From contig WHVA01000486.1 of NCBI GenBank assembly GCA_015179125.1, positions 1 to 64,000 of the forward strand: DNA of 64,000 bases, read 5' to 3'. The DNA comes from Gautieria morchelliformis (lineage: Eukaryota; Basidiomycota; Agaricomycetes; Gomphales; Gomphaceae). The position numbers and the translations under genes were made by a program. This document shows, one piece after another, positions 10,636 to 21,469 of the stretch. The stretch's first letter is position 1. Every line of letters begins with the position of its first letter. The notes under the pieces were generated by a model. It ran no database searches. It was not told the origin of the DNA and saw only the letters and a list, made by a program, of their open reading frames with translations.

Positions 10636-13573
10636 CTAGCGGCGTCTGGGGAGGTCACGTGGCTTGCTCACCCCCCGAAGCTCTAGATAGCTGTCTAGGG
10701 CTTCAAGGTCCTTGCAGGACGACATGGGTTCCCATGTCACGTCGCCTAGGGTCCAACAGACCTGGAACTCCAGGTCCGTCGAGTTTATCCATCGATGTGT
10801 GATAATCTCGTCGACGGGCCACTCCTCGTCGTCATTCGCTCCGAAGTCATAAAATGACTTGGCCTCACGACGAGGGAACAATTCATCGTTGTTAGCCTCG
10901 TATCGCCGTACGACGCTTGAATGGAAGACCGGTGAAATGCGACGGGTTTTCAGCTCGTCGGGAAGATCGAGGGTCACCGTCGAGGCGTCGTTGTGAGCCT
11001 CAACAATGCGGTACGGTCCGATGTACCGCGGGACTAGTTTTCTGGCTCTTCCTTTCGGGAGAGTTAGGTTTTGTGTCGAGAGGTAGACGCGGTCGTTGGC
11101 CGCGTACCTGTCGCTCGCCATACGTTTCTTATTTGCATGAAACGTTTGTGTCGCTCGATGCTCTATGATTGCATCGTGTGCCGCCATCAGGTTCCATTTT
11201 GCCTGATGTGCGAACCGGGCTACCCCCTTGAACGGGGTGTCCACGGCTATGGGGAGGTCTATCCGCGGCATATAGCCGTGGTTCAGCTCGAAAGGTGCGA
11301 ACCCTGTGGTCGCGCTGACGTTGCTGTTGAGGGCGACCTCAACCATTTGGCATTTCAATGCCCAATCCTTCTGATTGTCTCTGATGACCGCGCGCAATAT
11401 CTGGCCAATCGAGCGGTTTGCCCGCCCGGTGGCTCCATCCGCTTGGGGATGGAAGGCAGTTGACATGAGAAGCTTAGTCCCCATGAGTCACTGCAGTTCA
11501 CGCCAGAAGATCGACGTGAACTTGGAGTCTCTGTCCTAGACGATGGAGTTGGGAACTCCGTGGAGTCGAACGACCTCCTTCAGAAACAGCCAGGCTACTC
11601 CTTGGCTGAAACGCTTGTCGTGGTTGGTACGAGGTGTACGAGCGACGTTAGTCGGTCGATGACTACCATCAGGTAGTCACAGTCGTTGGATTTGGGCAGG
11701 GGCCCCATGAAGTCGATGCCAATCGACTGCCACGGCCTATCCGGAATGGGTAGGCTGTGTAGTAGGCTTTTGGGCCGTTGTGGTCCGGTTTTCATCATCT
11801 GACACCTCGCACACGATGTGCAGAACACTTCTATGTCTGGGCTCATGCCCAGCCACCAATATGCTCTTCGAACGTAGTTCGAAGTCTTCAGATGGCCGTA
11901 GTGGCCGACTATCTGATGTGCCCGATCAATGATAATTTTGATCAGCTTCCTTCCCCCTTGAAGAACAGAGCGGGGGATGGCAATGACATCTCTTTTGAGC
12001 TGGTTCTTAGTCCAGATCAGCCCGTCCTGGATCCCAAATCTCGGGTGCGCGTCCGGGTGTGCCATGATCTTTGTGAACATGGTGTCCCTGTGGTATGTGT
12101 CTCGTAAAACCTTAGACAGGTCTACGCCTTGATCGATGACCCGGCGCAGGGGTGCGCCGTCATTTCCTGCGGCGATGGCTCTGACATCATCGTCATTGTC
12201 GCATGACGCGGCGATGTTAGCGGGCTCTGGTGAGCCCTCATTTAATGCGGCGGATTCCGTTACTCTCGCCTCTGTCTTCTCCGTGAGGTGTTTAGAGCAT
12301 CTTGTCGCCGCTGTTCGCAGCTCGATATATCGGTCGGTGGGCAATAACTCACCGTCCGGGTCTAAACGCGCATCCGCGTTCACGAAGACGTGGTCCGGGT
12401 GATTGTCATCACTCGTGTTATTCTCGTAGTAGCGCGACAGGCAGTCCACTACCTTGTTCTCTACACCGTCAACATGAACGGTGTTGAAATTGAACCGGGA
12501 GAGAAACTCCCACCATCTGACCTGGCGGTCAGATAGGCTCTTCTGGGTCTCGAAGTACTCGAGCCCTTTGTGGTCTGTGATGAGGGTGAACCTTCGCCCC
12601 AGCAGTTTGTCCTCCAATTTCATGAGAGCCTCGAGCACCGCGATTGTCTCGTGCTTGTGAGTCCGGTAGTGTTGCTGAGCAACGCTGAACTTCTTTGACA
12701 AGAAGCCGGCAGGTCGACAGGTTTTCCAGTCAGGACCTTGGCCGTAGACCGCACCGACGCCGGCTTTTGACCCGTCGGTGATCACCCAGATCGGTTCTGG
12801 GCACCTTGCGTCTACTGGACGCAGGATCGGGGCCTTACAGGCCAACGCCTTAATGCTTTGCCAGCATTTGTCTAGTAGTGGAGTCCATTTCAATGGACGG
12901 TTATTACGCGCACAGCCCAATAGTGGGGTGGTATATGCGCTAACATCTGGCATGTAGTGTGCCAGATACTGTACGAGCCCGAGGAAACGCTGGACGTCGT
13001 TGAATGTCCGTGGCCTGCGCCACTCGTGGATGCGTTGCATCTTGTCCTCATCGGCATGTACCTCTCAGCCATCGATAACATGGCCGAGACACTCCATTCG
13101 GATGGAATAGAGCTCCACCTTTTTCTTGCTCAGAAAAAGGTGATTCTTCCTCAGTCTGTCAAAGACGATGTAGAGGTGCTCTTCATGCTCTTGTATTGAG
13201 AGCGAGAATATGAAGATGTCGTCCATGTATACATGGACAAAGCGACCTATGCAGTCGTGGAAAATGGCTGTCATCAGCCGTTGGAATGTTGATGGGGCGT
13301 TACAGTCCCTCATCTGTATCACCTGGCTCCTGAAGGTGCCAAGGATCGTGGCAAAGGCAGTCTCTGCTACGTGATCCAGATGGATCCGGATCTGCTCATA
13401 TGCTTCTGACATATCGAGTTTTGTTCGATACCGACAGTGAGCCATGTCGCTGTGAATGATATCCTGATCCAGGAAGGGCGTGACGTCCTTCACCGTGTTC
13501 TCGTTCTGCTGGCGCAGATTGAAGATGGTTCGCAATGTACCGTTCTTCTTCAGCACACACAGCATGGGCAGGC
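10636..13573 (-). pseudogene. Pol region of element B (RT, RNase H, integrase, chromodomain-like tail)
   Basis: On the minus strand the RT palm with a YMDDIFIF active-site box lies near 13214-13233. RNase H with ITDHKGLEYFETQK lies near 12560. The integrase zinc region (HQIVGHYGHLK and CTSCARC) lies near 11800-11920, the integrase core near 11700, and the C-terminal integrase with the GDVTWEPMSSCKDLEALDSY tail at 11484-10636. That tail is the C-terminal chromodomain-like module of fungal chromoviruses. A few breaks are present. It is closest to the pol regions of A and C. Confidence 0.92.
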
Positions 13574-13619
13574 ATCGTCCCTGCATGCCACAGCATTGCA
13601 GTTTCCGCTACTCCGCGCC

Positions 13620-15079
13620 TCGATTATTATGGACACCAAGTCTCTCCATTCTGACATCCGTTCCGCACTCTGTTCCAACCCCATCTACGCAACCCACCTC
13701 GATGACCCCACCAGTCCTGGATGGTCCCTAGATTCTGACGGATTTCTCCAGTACAAGTCCCGGATTTACGTTCCGGATACCAACGATCTACGACTTTGCG
13801 TGCTCCAGCAAAGCCACGATCATCCACTCTCAGGACACCAAGGCCAAAACAAAACCCTCGACATAATCCGACGCACCTACACTTGGCCCCTTCTCCGCAC
13901 GATGGTCCAAGACTATTGCAAGTCATGCACCACCTGTATGTGCGCCAAGCCTCAACGTCACAAACCCTACGGCCTTCTGAAGCAACTTCCGATCCCGGAA
14001 CAACCGTGGAATTCGATATCCATGGATTTCATTGAGAAACTTCCTAAGTCATCTGGCTATGATACCATTCTAGTTATCATTGACCGCCTCACAAAGCAGT
14101 CCATCTTTATTCCAACTTACGACACCATCACTTCCGCCCAGCTCACACAGCTCTTCGTGCTCCACGTCTTTTCCAAGCATGGAATCCCCTCCCATGTCAC
14201 TTCCAACCGTGGATCAGAATTTGTGTCATCCTTTTTCCGCACGCTCGGCAAGGCTCTCGACATGAAGCTCCACTTCACTTCCGGTTATCATCCCGAAGGT
14301 GACAGACAAACGGAGCATACTAATCAAACCCTTGAGCAGTATCTCCGTGTCTATTGCAACTACCAACACAGCAATTGGTCCGACCTCCTTCCGCTCGCGG
14401 AATTTGCCTACAACAATGCGCCTTCCGCTACCACCGGAATTTCACCTTTCTACGCCAACAAAGGCTACCACCCGAATCTCACCATCCACCCTGAACGCGA
14501 CCTCGCCTCTGCAAGAGGCTGAGATTTCGTTGTGGAACTCGACGACCTTCACCAGCACCTCCGAGAGAACATTTCCGCTGCCCAGAAGAGATACCAAACT
14601 TCCGCCGATCGGAAACGACTTCCGCAACCGACATTCGAGATAGGCGACAAAGTCTTCGTCAAAGCTGAAAACTTCTGCACCACTCGTCCCTCGAAGAAGC
14701 TCTCTGAAAAATACCTTGGCCCTTACGAGATCATCGCTAAGGCCGGCAGTCGTTCTTTCACTCTCAGACTTCCTGACAATATGCGCACAGTGCACCCGAG
14801 CCAGCAGTTCCGAATACAATTCTGAATCAAGAACAACCTCCGCCTCTGCCAGTCATCATCGACGGAGAACCGGAATATGAGATCTTGGAAATTCTTAACT
14901 CTAAGCTTGACAGACGATACCGCTGCCAACTCCAGTACCTAGTCAAGTGGGCAGGCTACGAAAACACCGACGAAGAGACCTTGTGGATTTCCACCATGGA
15001 ACTAGACCACGCCTCTGACCTCGTCTCTGATTTTCACAAGTCTTATCCTAATAAGCCTGGCCCCATTTCCGCGCCCTAG
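13620..15079 (+). pseudogene. Integrase and chromodomain region of element D
   Basis: The H-H-C-C zinc region (CTTCMCAKPQRHKPYGLL) lies near 13920-13980. The integrase core begins with WNSISMDFIEKLPK near 14010, and the HFTSGYHPEGD segment is near 14270. The C-terminal integrase follows, and a canonical chromodomain (LQYLVKWAGYENTDEETLW) lies near 14930-14990. The chromodomain would be expected to direct integration to particular chromatin. The closest relative in the window is the pol of C2 (49210-50500). Confidence 0.9.
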
Positions 15080-15584
15080 TCATTTCCGACCTCATTTCCG
15101 ATACCCCATTGTTTTCTTACAGTTCTCAAGTCATTGGTCAAAATCCGATTAATTTTCCGTTACGCTATTTCCAACACCTCAAGAAATTATTTACAAGTCC
15201 TTCAACCTCTACTCCTCCCTCATCGTTTCCCCCTCGCCCTCGTTCTCCGCTTCTGGACCTTCTTCCGCATGTCCTATCTCCACGTTCACCAGCTCGGTCT
15301 CCACCCTCGTTTCCGCCTTTTGGCTCGAACCCGCTTCCGCCCCATTCTCCTGCTCTTGCATTGGCGACTCCAATCGTTCCGCCACCGGAGTTCCCGTTTC
15401 ATCTGTTCCAAGACCGTGGACAGGACAGTCATTTGGTTTTGGAACGACAACAATTGTTGTTGTTGAACCTCCGCCATCTCCGCAAGGATGTTCCGGATCC
15501 CGCGTTGTGTTTTCTGGATACCCCTCAATGACCCAGCGATATCAAATAGTGGTGACGCCATGGTGAAACGGTTGAGTACCGCTG

Positions 15585-17082
15585 TGTCATGATTTGTTTA
15601 TTCTGAGAATCATTTCTCAGCACACAGCGAATGACCTCCTGACCCAGCGAACGGCTTCCCGAACCAGCAAATATCTTGCCAAAATATTCATCGCCATACT
15701 GCTTTCGCATTCGCTATTCGCATCATTCCTGCCAGGACGCCAGGTGTTGGGGCCCTCATCCATCATAGAACCCATCATCTGTTAAACTCCCACTCCATGA
15801 CAGACCCACATGCTCGGGATGCATTCAGATAGTGTCAGTTGCAGCCTCTGTGCAGGTTGGACTCAATGGGACTCGTACCACTGCAGGGCAGGACGAATTA
15901 GCTTCGCTGAAGTTTTCACTACACAGTTGTCATGACCCATTCATTTCTTGTATCCAGCTATCCCTGTTTTCCCTTTCACCACCACTCTTCCATGTTCGCT
16001 AGGCTTCGCTCCATTCGATCCTTGCTCCATTCACTATTCACCACATTCGCCAAATGACCATTCGCTACTCGCATCATTCACCAGTAGCCATGCCATCAAA
16101 CACGATCGACATCCTTTACCTGGATTGATGGTTCATCACTGGTCCTATCATGAATTGCAAGGAGGTTCAGGCTGTCATGACTGGTTTATTTCTTGTACCC
16201 AGCTATCCCTGTGTTCCCTTTCACCACTCTTCCATGTTTGCTCGTCTTCGCTCCATTCACTCCTTGCTCCATTCGCTATTCGCCACATTCGCCATATGAC
16301 CATTCGCTACTCGTATCATTCGCCAGCAGGCACGCCATCAAACACGATCGACATCCTTTACCCGGATTGATGGTTCATCACTGGTCCCATCATCTTCTCA
16401 ACTCAACCCCCTTTGGGTGTTCCTATGGCCAGAATGCATTCACAGGGCATCCTACCCGTAGGTCATGTGGGATCAACCCAGCAGACGAAGAGTCCATGCA
16501 GGGTGGTGTATATGCAGGTCCTAAGGCGTGTTTTTGTACATAGGGGCCTCCGCCCTCTTTCCTCTCTGTCGTTTCATGTTCGCACCCCTCTTCCATTCTA
16601 TTGTATGTCTATTTTATCTATTATGTATCCTGACCGCACAACCCCTATCCAACCCTGACTCCAGACGGCCTCTTTCCTATTCACTAGCACCATATGAGCA
16701 TTTGGTATAAGTAGTCTACATTCACATGTATATTCTCCAGTTTAATTATCATACGTCCATCTTGTGCAAACTTGACCTCGCTGTGATCATCGTCTCGAGC
16801 CTTCTCCTGTAGATTTCTATCTTCGACCAGAAGAGGACTTAGGCATCACTGGTGAGTTCTCATACTTCATATTCGTTACCTTAGCCTTCGAGTTATTTTC
16901 TGTGCTGTCAGCGAAGGGCTCTGAAGGAGTGCCTTCGCCGGTGAAAGGATTGTCGCTACTTAGACAACTTCTTAACCCTTACCTCTTCAGTACTGTTCGC
17001 TGGGCGATTCGCTAGATCGCACATGCTATTCGGGCATTCGCCACTAACATGCGATATTAACGCCCAAAATCCAATCTTGACA
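15585..17082 (+). mobile_element. Solo LTR of family S, copy 1 (1498 bp, target duplication CGCTG)
   Basis: The unit starts TGTCATGA and ends CTTGACA, with the 5-bp duplication CGCTG at 15580-15584 and 17083-17087. Its 5' part contains three units that each start TGTCATGA (15585, 15928 and 16173; the last two are about 245 bp apart and clearly alike). A TATAAGTAG box lies near 16708. TTCGC words are very frequent. The LTR interrupts the antisense region of element D, so it is younger than D. Only an LTR remains. Confidence 0.88.
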
Positions 17083-17955
17083 CGCTGTTTCCGAGTTCCC
17101 GGTCACCGGAAAGCCTCCCGCGACCCTTTTTCCGCTCGGTCCTGGCTTTGACTTTGGGGTTTCAGGCCCCTCAGTCTCGACCTTTCGCCTTTTCCGCTCC
17201 ACCCTCGCGGAGCACCCATCCACGACACAGAGCCTCTTCTTGTCCCGGCACTGTTCGCAGGCCGTTTCCCGCGGATTTTCCGACCACACGCATTCCAGGC
17301 CCTTGACCTCACACGTGTCGCAAGGAGCTTTCTCCTCCTCACCGTCCCTCGTTTTCCGCTTCCGCGTCGCGGGATTCTCCGGTCCCAATTCCTGCAAATC
17401 CACCATGCGGGCCAGCTTGTTCTTCCTGGCCTGCTGGAATTCGTCTGCCCTCCGTTTCCGCTCCGCAACAAGATTCAGCACAGGGGCGACATCTTTTTGT
17501 TTCCCCTTGCCTTCAGGGGATGGCGTGCTTTCCCCAGTGCTTTCCGATTCCGCCTCAGATTCGGATTCAACAATCCTCTGGCAGTTTTTCTGTCAGCCTC
17601 GGAAACTACGCATACGATGTTTCCAACTCACCCGTTTCTTTTCCGCCTTTTCCGTCGCGGCCTTGTCCTCCGCAGCTTTTTTGGCCGTGTCCCGTTTCCA
17701 CTGTTCCTCGCGGAGGCGTGACTCCTCCTCGCGGCGTTCACGGTCCTTCTTCTCCTTCTCCTTCTGTTCCTGGTCCTGACGCCCTCGTTCCTTGCACTCC
17801 TTCTCCTTGCACTCCTCCTCCAGCCGTTCTTTCTCTTTCCGCGCAGCTTCCTCGGCCGCTTGTTTTTCCGCCAGCTCCTTCTGTGAAAGCAGGTCATCAA
17901 AATATTTCTTCATCTCGGCGCTGGACATTTTTGAGAGGTCAGGTTGGGAGTTCAT
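17083..17955 (-). pseudogene. Antisense accessory gene of element D with Zn2Cys6-like cysteine cluster (interrupted)
   Basis: This gene runs opposite to pol and starts about 120 bp inside the 3' LTR. The first frame (17955 to about 17634) encodes a highly charged, Glu/Lys/Arg-rich segment that looks like a long helix or coiled coil. It meets a GTGAGT...CAG interval of about 45 bases, a typical fungal intron. The next frame carries C-x2-C-x6-C-x10-C-x2-C-x6-C (residues 54-85 of the frame starting at 17481), the spacing of fungal Zn2Cys6 binuclear clusters, flanked by basic residues. The second half (CEQCRDKKRLC) has the basic signature. Solo LTR S (15585-17082) interrupts the gene; minus-strand coding sequence is seen again at 15561-15286. 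The same arrangement occurs in C2 (47933-49106). A DNA-binding role is inferred from the cluster only. Confidence 0.7.
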
Positions 17956-18075
17956 GATGGACTAGGATCAAGATGTGTTTGCTTCCCGCCTATCTTTTGA
18001 ACTCCGATGTGTTTGTTCACAGGTCACGTGATCTGACTTGTGGTCTCGTAGGGCTTGACCTTAGAAGGGAGATAC

Positions 18076-18729
18076 TGTTACGACCATGCATTTCCGACTT
18101 CCGACCTTCAGTTCCGCAACACTTTCCGCCCCTCCGATATTTCGAACATTCCGCCCCTTGTTCTACTCCCTTGTTCTTTCGACTCTATTACTCGGACCCA
18201 CCGGACCCGTTTCATCGTTCATCAAGACCATATGTCCGGCCCTCCTTGTGTTTCGTTGTCAGATATGTTTTCCCAACCCCTTGTTCTTTGCCATTGTTTT
18301 ACCTTACCCTGAACCCCCCTTGTAGTCCCATTGTTCCCCATTAGTTAGTTCCCACGCATTGTCTACTCGACTTCCGCTTTCCCCGGAATTTGCTTAGTAC
18401 CATCTCATTACCTGTTGTCTCAGCTCTTTGTATAAAAGCCTGTCATGTATGTCTGTTATTCTGCAATCAGATAATCACCTTCGATACTTGATTTCCTTCA
18501 CTCCATCTCCTGTTCTTAGCACAGCGAGTCTAGCAAGACCTCCGTCTCTCCGCATTCCGCCTTCCGCTTCATTTCCGACTCAAGTTCCGACGAACCTTTA
18601 GCTCAGTACTTTCCGACTTCCGACTCATTTCCGAAATACTTAGGACGATAGTTCATTGGGGGCGCAACCTACAAGTTGAAGCCGATGTCCTTTCCAGTTC
18701 TGACTTAGCGGAAATCTCGATACGTAACA
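18076..18729 (+). repeat. 654-bp LTR of element D (family G)
   Basis: The LTR begins TGTTACGA and ends CGTAACA. A second member of the family is the solo LTR at 36413-37084. I count 13 TTCCG words on the plus strand in this LTR. It ends exactly where an older ORF3-like minus-strand remnant (18730-18920) starts, so D or its LTR landed in an ORF3 relative. No matching 5-bp duplication is seen because the other end of D is missing. Confidence 0.88.
18431..18437 (+). promoter_or_regulatory. Predicted TATA box of the D/G LTR
   Basis: TATAAAA is conserved in the solo LTR copy (near 36774). Counting 33-34 bases downstream, as in the C2 and F promoters, places the transcript start at AATCAGATAATCACC (about 18464-18465), a word that is also conserved in the other copy. 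Confidence 0.55.
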
Positions 18730-18920
18730 GTTGCCCATGGTGAACCAGATCTCACTGGCTGACAGGAGATTCCACCACTGATTCATGGTGCGGAACAGGT
18801 TGTGGCTACAGGGAGAGGGGGGATTGGTGTTTCTAGGAGCAAGCACCCTCATCCACATCCATATGTCCACATCATGGATGTTAAGGCTGCCATCTGGCTC
18901 TTCATGGATGGCAGGAGGGT
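18730..18920 (-). pseudogene. Remnant of a divergent ORF3 relative
   Basis: The minus-strand translation reads VDIWMWMRVLAP, followed by an LF-x-x-x-NQWWNLLSASE-type stretch. It aligns with MDVWMWLKALAP and the DQWSSLVDAREV region of ORF3 in B. Identity is clearly lower than among A, B and C. This indicates an older or separate lineage carrying the same extra ORF. It is only a fragment. Confidence 0.65.
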
Positions 18921-19399
18921 GTGAAAGTCATGTATATTCAAAGTATTATGTACATTCCACATGTACAGGGCTGGTTACCCAAAAAGGTATCAGTGCTCAA
19001 AGATTCTGGGTACTCTGCTTCACATGGGATCTGCTGCCATCCTTTGAAAGAACCTGCCTCTCTTTGTGCTGCATGATCCATTCATGCCTCCCATGGCATC
19101 AGCCATCAACCAGGCCAAGGGTGCAGAGCTGAATCATTTGATCAGCCATCTCAACAGCACAGTTCAGTTGACCTCGCTTTCTTCTGCTCAGGCCAGCCAA
19201 AAGTATGTAGTTCTCTATCTGACTTTGGATCCCCCTGTGCCAGTTCACTGCGTGTGTGTAGAGCATCTGCCTAGGTTGCTATACCCACTGTGGACAAGGC
19301 CATTGGCAAGCAGCAGTGGGCCTGGGCATGCACACTGGCCCAGGAATGGGCTGAATCTGAGGCCACCAGTGTGAGCATCAAGCTGTGGCCACAGTCTGA
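18921..19399. other. Unassigned old repeat-like DNA
   Basis: Small frames only (18785-19132 and 19066-19374 plus). None shows a recognisable domain. Given the setting this is probably decayed retroelement sequence continuing the ORF3-like remnant. Confidence 0.3.
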
Positions 19400-19700
19400 A
19401 TGTGAGTGACCAAAAAATCGTATATTTTTTAATTTAGTTTTTCATATGTGCTGACATTGGGGGTTGATGTGCAAATAATTCAGGCCATGGGAGTAGTTGG
19501 CCCAGCTGTAACATATCTTGCAACTGCATGTCATTGCTTGGTAGTCACCAGCTACCCTGCCCTCCCCTGGGTTCTCCAACCCCTGATTAATCCTGGATGC
19601 CACATACTACATGAGCTGCTTCACTTCCAACATTGTTCTGTAAGTGGAAGTGTGGAAGCAGAGTGGAGGTGGTGAAGCAAGCAAAGCTTCTCACCACTGT
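19400..19700 (-). repeat. Old LTR related to family F (F', minus)
   Basis: The reverse complement shares the GTGGCATCCAGG-type block and the GGAAGTGAAGC block with the LTR-like units at 24827-25300 and 22000-22260. It is strongly diverged and its ends are uncertain. A small plus-strand open frame across it is not a gene. Confidence 0.5.
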
Positions 19701-19990
19701 CAACAACCCCCTAGTGTTGCTGATGAACTATTAATGGGCACAGTGATCAGGATGTGTGCGTGTGGGATGGACAAGGCTTCGGATTACTGTTATGACCATG
19801 CCACTCGACCAACCCCATGACCTCTGTACCACTTCCACACCATGGGACTTGATGTGGTGATTGTACAATTCCCTTGTCAAAGACAAGGGTGTTTAAACAA
19901 GAGGTCTAACACCGAACCCTTACAGACCCCAACCAAGCCAAGAATAGAACGAGAGAAATATATATAATGAGACCACTAGCATATAAATAA

Positions 19991-20347
19991 TTGGAGACTC
20001 TGAACCCCCAACAGTCATATGTTGATTTCAGACTGGTTACCTCGAGCAACTACTCTAAGGAACTCATCCTACTCGGTCTGAATCTCGACTTAGAGCTCCA
20101 ATTCTTAGCTTCATTACAATTTCACTTGGTGTTCATTCATGGTGCCCAGGAACACGTTCTGGCCATGAAACACCCCTCACAGCTGGTCATGTCTTCTGAT
20201 CATCAGGCAATCTTCATCTTTACCAGTGCACCAACCTTTGACTGGCTACCCAGAACACCCGAGGCGATCGGAGGCACCTGGATATGTCCGTTCAACTTGA
20301 TGGCCTCAGTGCACAGACTGCACCCTGAGCATCTTCTCAAGCCCTAA
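19991..20347 (+). other. 118-codon open frame in a repeated segment, unknown
   Basis: The frame has no recognisable domain. Part of the segment (about 20110-20170, around the translation VFIHGAQEHVLAM) is similar to 22490-22550, so it belongs to an old repeat family rather than a single-copy gene. I infer retroelement debris. The stretch 20348-21000 after it shows nothing I can assign. Confidence 0.3.
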
Positions 20348-21070
20348 CCCCCAACCCAATATTCATATCACTCTTACAAATTATGACCAATTATGATTCC
20401 AGAATGACCATACCTGCTCTCTCATTCATCCTGTTTGTTCCTCACTTCTCTGATATCCTAAGATTTCTTTCTTTCAAGTATCATGCCAGTATCTTGTTTC
20501 TCGGCCAATTAATCTTTAACCGCCACCTCACACTCATGAACATATTTTGTGGCTAATTATTTGTATTTCTTTGCATGAAATCAGACTATGGCACAGGATC
20601 AATCGTTTTAGCCATCTTATATCCACATATTTCCCAAGTATAGACTACACAATTCTCTTTATAACACTTATCACCACCTTACCGGTGCACCGGCCAATCT
20701 CCCCTATAATCCACATTAACTCCAATTCATCCTTGAGGTATCTTCTGTTTCCTATTTTGGTGTTGATGCTAATTATGCCTGAATTTGGCTGTATTGACTG
20801 ACATGTCCCTGTTAATAACTGTTTAGTAATTTCGAGGGAGCCTGCAGAATATAGCGGGCACTCACACGTTCTTTGGGACTCCCTGCAGGAAATCCCCCTT
20901 CCCTTCCGCAGTGGTTTAGGTAGCATCCTTCGTGTTGCCGCAATCCAACCTGCAGCATTGTAACACTACGACCTCAGGATGGGAAGCCATGATGGCATCA
21001 TTTGCGCTTGACCAATCGTATGTCCCAGGTTGTTAACCAGGGTGCTTGAGCTGATGACCCTCACAGGCGC

Positions 21071-21469
21071 TTGATGATGAATGTCCATAATAGGGTTCAC
21101 CACCTGGAGCATTATATTACCGGTGCCCTCATGCCGATCTCCCAGATCATCACCAAGGTGTATATCCTTGTCACTGACCTCCAGGACCGCCTTCCCCAAC
21201 CAGTTACTCAAATCACTGCAATACATAATGCCAGCCACCTCACGACAGTCCTTCGCCAAATAGTCAACATGGCAACCGACAATCAGATCATCGCACTTAT
21301 GGACAGGATTGTTGAGCCGTTGAATGTGGAACTTCACATCCCCGGGCATGATGGAACATACTATCCAGACTATCACCAACTGAGGGCCACTATTCTTAAT
21401 GAGCAGGTGTATGCTGGGGATTTGAGGGAGAGGTTAGCAGTTTGGATTGAAGACATCTTGACATTGTAG
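21071..21469 (+). other. 132-codon open frame of unknown origin in a repeated segment
   Basis: The frame is rich in Ile, Thr and His with an amphipathic look (for example VTDLQDRLPQPVTQITAIH), but I recognise no domain. The surrounding 21000-21180 is similar to 22555-22730 (CTCGACCAATCGTA and TGAGCTGATGRCCC blocks), so it is repeated. It may be the degenerate C-terminal or post-integrase part of an old chromovirus, because a chromodomain-like remnant follows the second copy. The stretch 21470-22000 holds nothing recognisable. Confidence 0.35.

Larger units (their letters stand above)
8300..13573 (-). mobile_element. Element B: Ty3/Gypsy chromovirus with an extra whole ORF3
   Basis: On the minus strand the element shows RT (from about 13573), RNase H, integrase, chromodomain-like tail, then ORF3 (10583-8547), a purine-rich tract (complement of 8514-8530) and a 214-bp 3' LTR (8300-8513). 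Gag, protease and the 5' LTR are not present; at 13573 the sequence switches to element D. It aligns closely with A and C. The pol has a few breaks while ORF3 looks whole, which is unusual for a partial copy. Confidence 0.92.
13574..18729 (+). mobile_element. Element D: chromovirus with an antisense accessory gene
   Basis: Plus-strand integrase and chromodomain (about 13620-15079) are followed by a long region coding on the opposite strand (17955 down to about 15286), then a purine-rich tract (about 18063-18075) and a 654-bp LTR (18076-18729). Gag, RT and the 5' LTR are absent; the left end is a direct junction with element B. A solo LTR of family S (15585-17082) lies inside. The integrase and chromodomain are closest to those of C2. 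It is a fossil with a handful of breaks. TTCCG is strikingly frequent throughout, coding and noncoding alike. Confidence 0.88.

Noticed and set aside
17240-17779. 179-codon plus-strand frame (Ser/Phe-rich)
   Set aside because: It is the complement of the charged antisense gene of element D. Ser/Phe-rich runs are the expected mirror of Glu/Lys/Arg codons, and it has no domain.
20966-21379. 137-codon minus-strand frame
   Set aside because: It overlaps the plus-strand frame 21071-21469 almost completely, shows no domain, and is best read as its shadow.
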